Of a stretch of DNA of 6,641 nt, positions 5,611-6,641 are shown piece by piece; position 1 is the first letter of the stretch, and each line of letters opens with the position of its first letter. The position numbers and the translations under genes were made by a program. This DNA comes from Caldifarciminota bacterium (GTDB lineage: Bacteria; Hydrothermota; UBA3073; NMUJ01), in contig JAGGUB010000095.1 of the NCBI GenBank assembly GCA_021158725.1, positions 1-6,641 of the forward strand, written 5' to 3'. Below the pieces are notes generated by a model. The model saw only the letters and a list, made by a program, of their open reading frames with translations. It was not told the DNA's origin and searched no databases.

Positions 5611-6641
5611 TTAATCTATCCTGTGTATCCAATTTGCAATATCTTCGATAACCTGTCCCGCTACATGAGCTGGCTTAAAGTACTCATCAGGTGTCGATTT
5701 ACCCTCACCGTACATGAATAGATGGTTAAGCCCTGGATATAACTTAAACTCTATGTTGGGCTTATTACCCAGTGTTTGCCATAGTCTGAAATCCTCCATG
5801 GTTACCTGATAGTCTCTACCACCCTGCAGTATCAATATGGGTATATCCAGCTGCTTAGCTACTTCGACAGGCTCATAGTCCAATAGATCCTGCCAGTAAG
5901 CTTTTGATGCACCCAATACTATCTCATCGGGTTTGAGCTGCAACCGCTTTATTTTATCAACCTTCCTTTGTAAAGCTTCAATCTCTCGCAATTCGTTGGT
6001 ATCAAGTTTACCATCCAATTCAGCAATATAACGTGTCTGCTCTATCATAAGAGTGAGCAGATCCCTGCTGTTGGCTGCCATCAATATTATACCACGTACG
6101 GTTGTATCTTGTGTCGCAATCCTCGGTGCTAACATACCACCAAAGCTATGTCCTAACACAAATATACGGTGGCGGTCGATCCTGTTTTGCCTTGCAACGA
6201 AATCGATCGCTGCTATAACGTCATCGATGACCTCATCCTTAACTGTGAAATCCTTTAACTTGTTTCTCACTTCGTTAGGATAGCACCACGTCCGTTTACT
6301 GTACCGTAACACAGCTATATCGCGGGTGGCTAATCCCCACGCTAAGTCCTTAAATGGTTTATTTGGGCCGATGGTTTCATCCCAATCATGTGGCCCCGAT
6401 CCATGTACCAGTATAACTGCAGGTAAATTTGTACCGCTTTTCGGTATCGTAAGTACAGCTGGTAACCGCCATCTGGCTATACCTATGGTATCGATGATCT
6501 CAACAAACCTTGTAGTATCCACATACGATGGTATCTCATAGCGTAGCTGGGTTGAGGGTAAGAACCACAACCCTGATATCCTGGATTCCTGGTTAAACAC
6601 AACCTTCACGTCGAGCATCATCTTATCAAACGCACACGTTA
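5611..6641 (-). CDS. Alpha/beta hydrolase, DUF3887-type, 5'-partial at right edge
   Basis: This is a serine hydrolase of the alpha/beta-hydrolase fold, probably an esterase or peptidase-like enzyme of unknown substrate. Counting from the first in-window ATG (6621), the oxyanion-region motif HGSGP is at residues 73-77. The nucleophile elbow GHSFGG has Ser159, the acid is Asp270 in GGRD, and the catalytic His is His300 in LNHLF, so the triad is complete. A helical lid-like segment lies at about residues 185-255. The frame stays open upstream of that ATG to the window edge (residues TCAFDK precede MM), and no SD is seen before it. The first residues, with LDVKVVFN and ISGLWFLP, resemble the end of a DUF3887 domain, which is commonly fused in front of this hydrolase class. 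I therefore infer that the true start lies beyond the window. The stop TAA is followed after 7 bp by the racemase gene. The fold is secure; the substrate is not. Confidence 0.88.
   Translation of the reverse strand, partial: TCAFDKMMLDVKVVFNQESRISGLWFLPSTQLRYEIPSYVDTTRFVEIIDTIGIARWRLPAVLTIPKSGTNLPAVILVHGSGPHDWDETIGPNKPFKDLAWGLATRDIAVLRYSKRTWCYPNEVRNKLKDFTVKDEVIDDVIAAIDFVARQNRIDRHRIFVLGHSFGGMLAPRIATQDTTVRGIILMAANSRDLLTLMIEQTRYIAELDGKLDTNELREIEALQRKVDKIKRLQLKPDEIVLGASKAYWQDLLDYEPVEVAKQLDIPILILQGGRDYQVTMEDFRLWQTLGNKPNIEFKLYPGLNHLFMYGEGKSTPDEYFKPAHVAGQVIEDIANWIHRID

Overview
All recognisable genes in this window lie on the minus strand, so the transcribed order runs from the right edge to the left edge. 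The order is: an alpha/beta hydrolase (5' end cut by the right edge), an Asp/Glu-racemase-family enzyme, a 96-bp gap, a compact PRMT-like SAM methyltransferase, an exported VIT-VWA protein, an omptin-like outer-membrane protease, an orphan protein with about 7 membrane helices, a 111-bp gap, and the first codons of another gene cut by the left edge. No tRNA, rRNA, CRISPR array or insertion sequence was seen, and no gap exceeds 111 bp.

The host should be a Gram-negative-type (diderm) bacterium. Two exported proteins have Sec-type signal peptides, one is a C-terminal-Phe beta-barrel, and strong Shine-Dalgarno (SD) sites precede several genes. Ile codon ATA and Val codon GTA are frequent. The gene set and protein style resemble thermophilic candidate-phylum bacteria such as WOR-3/Hydrothermae-like lineages. 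That placement is an impression and not a demonstrated assignment.

The main point of interest is the 4817-129 block. The 379-residue barrel protein, which a routine annotation might call hypothetical, aligns by eye with omptins (the OmpT/Pla family). It keeps the Asp-x-Asp-Trp and Asp-x-Asp-x-His active-site motifs, so the four catalytic residues are present. The Glu that helps OmpT recognise Arg/Lys appears to be missing, four cysteines sit near strand ends, and the mature chain is longer than OmpT. It starts 14 bp after the VIT-VWA gene and ends 12 bp before the 7-TM gene. This suggests a co-expressed envelope module of an exported adhesion/sensor-type protein, a surface protease and an inner-membrane protein. 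The PRMT-like methyltransferase 28 bp upstream may belong to the same transcript, but its functional link is unknown.

The gap before the methyltransferase carries three complementary segments that can form two mutually exclusive stems, one of which would hide the methyltransferase SD. A 19-codon open frame ends within that SD. This looks like a possible cis-regulatory leader. The right-hand pair (hydrolase and racemase, 7 bp apart) looks like a separate small metabolic unit or the upstream part of the same operon.
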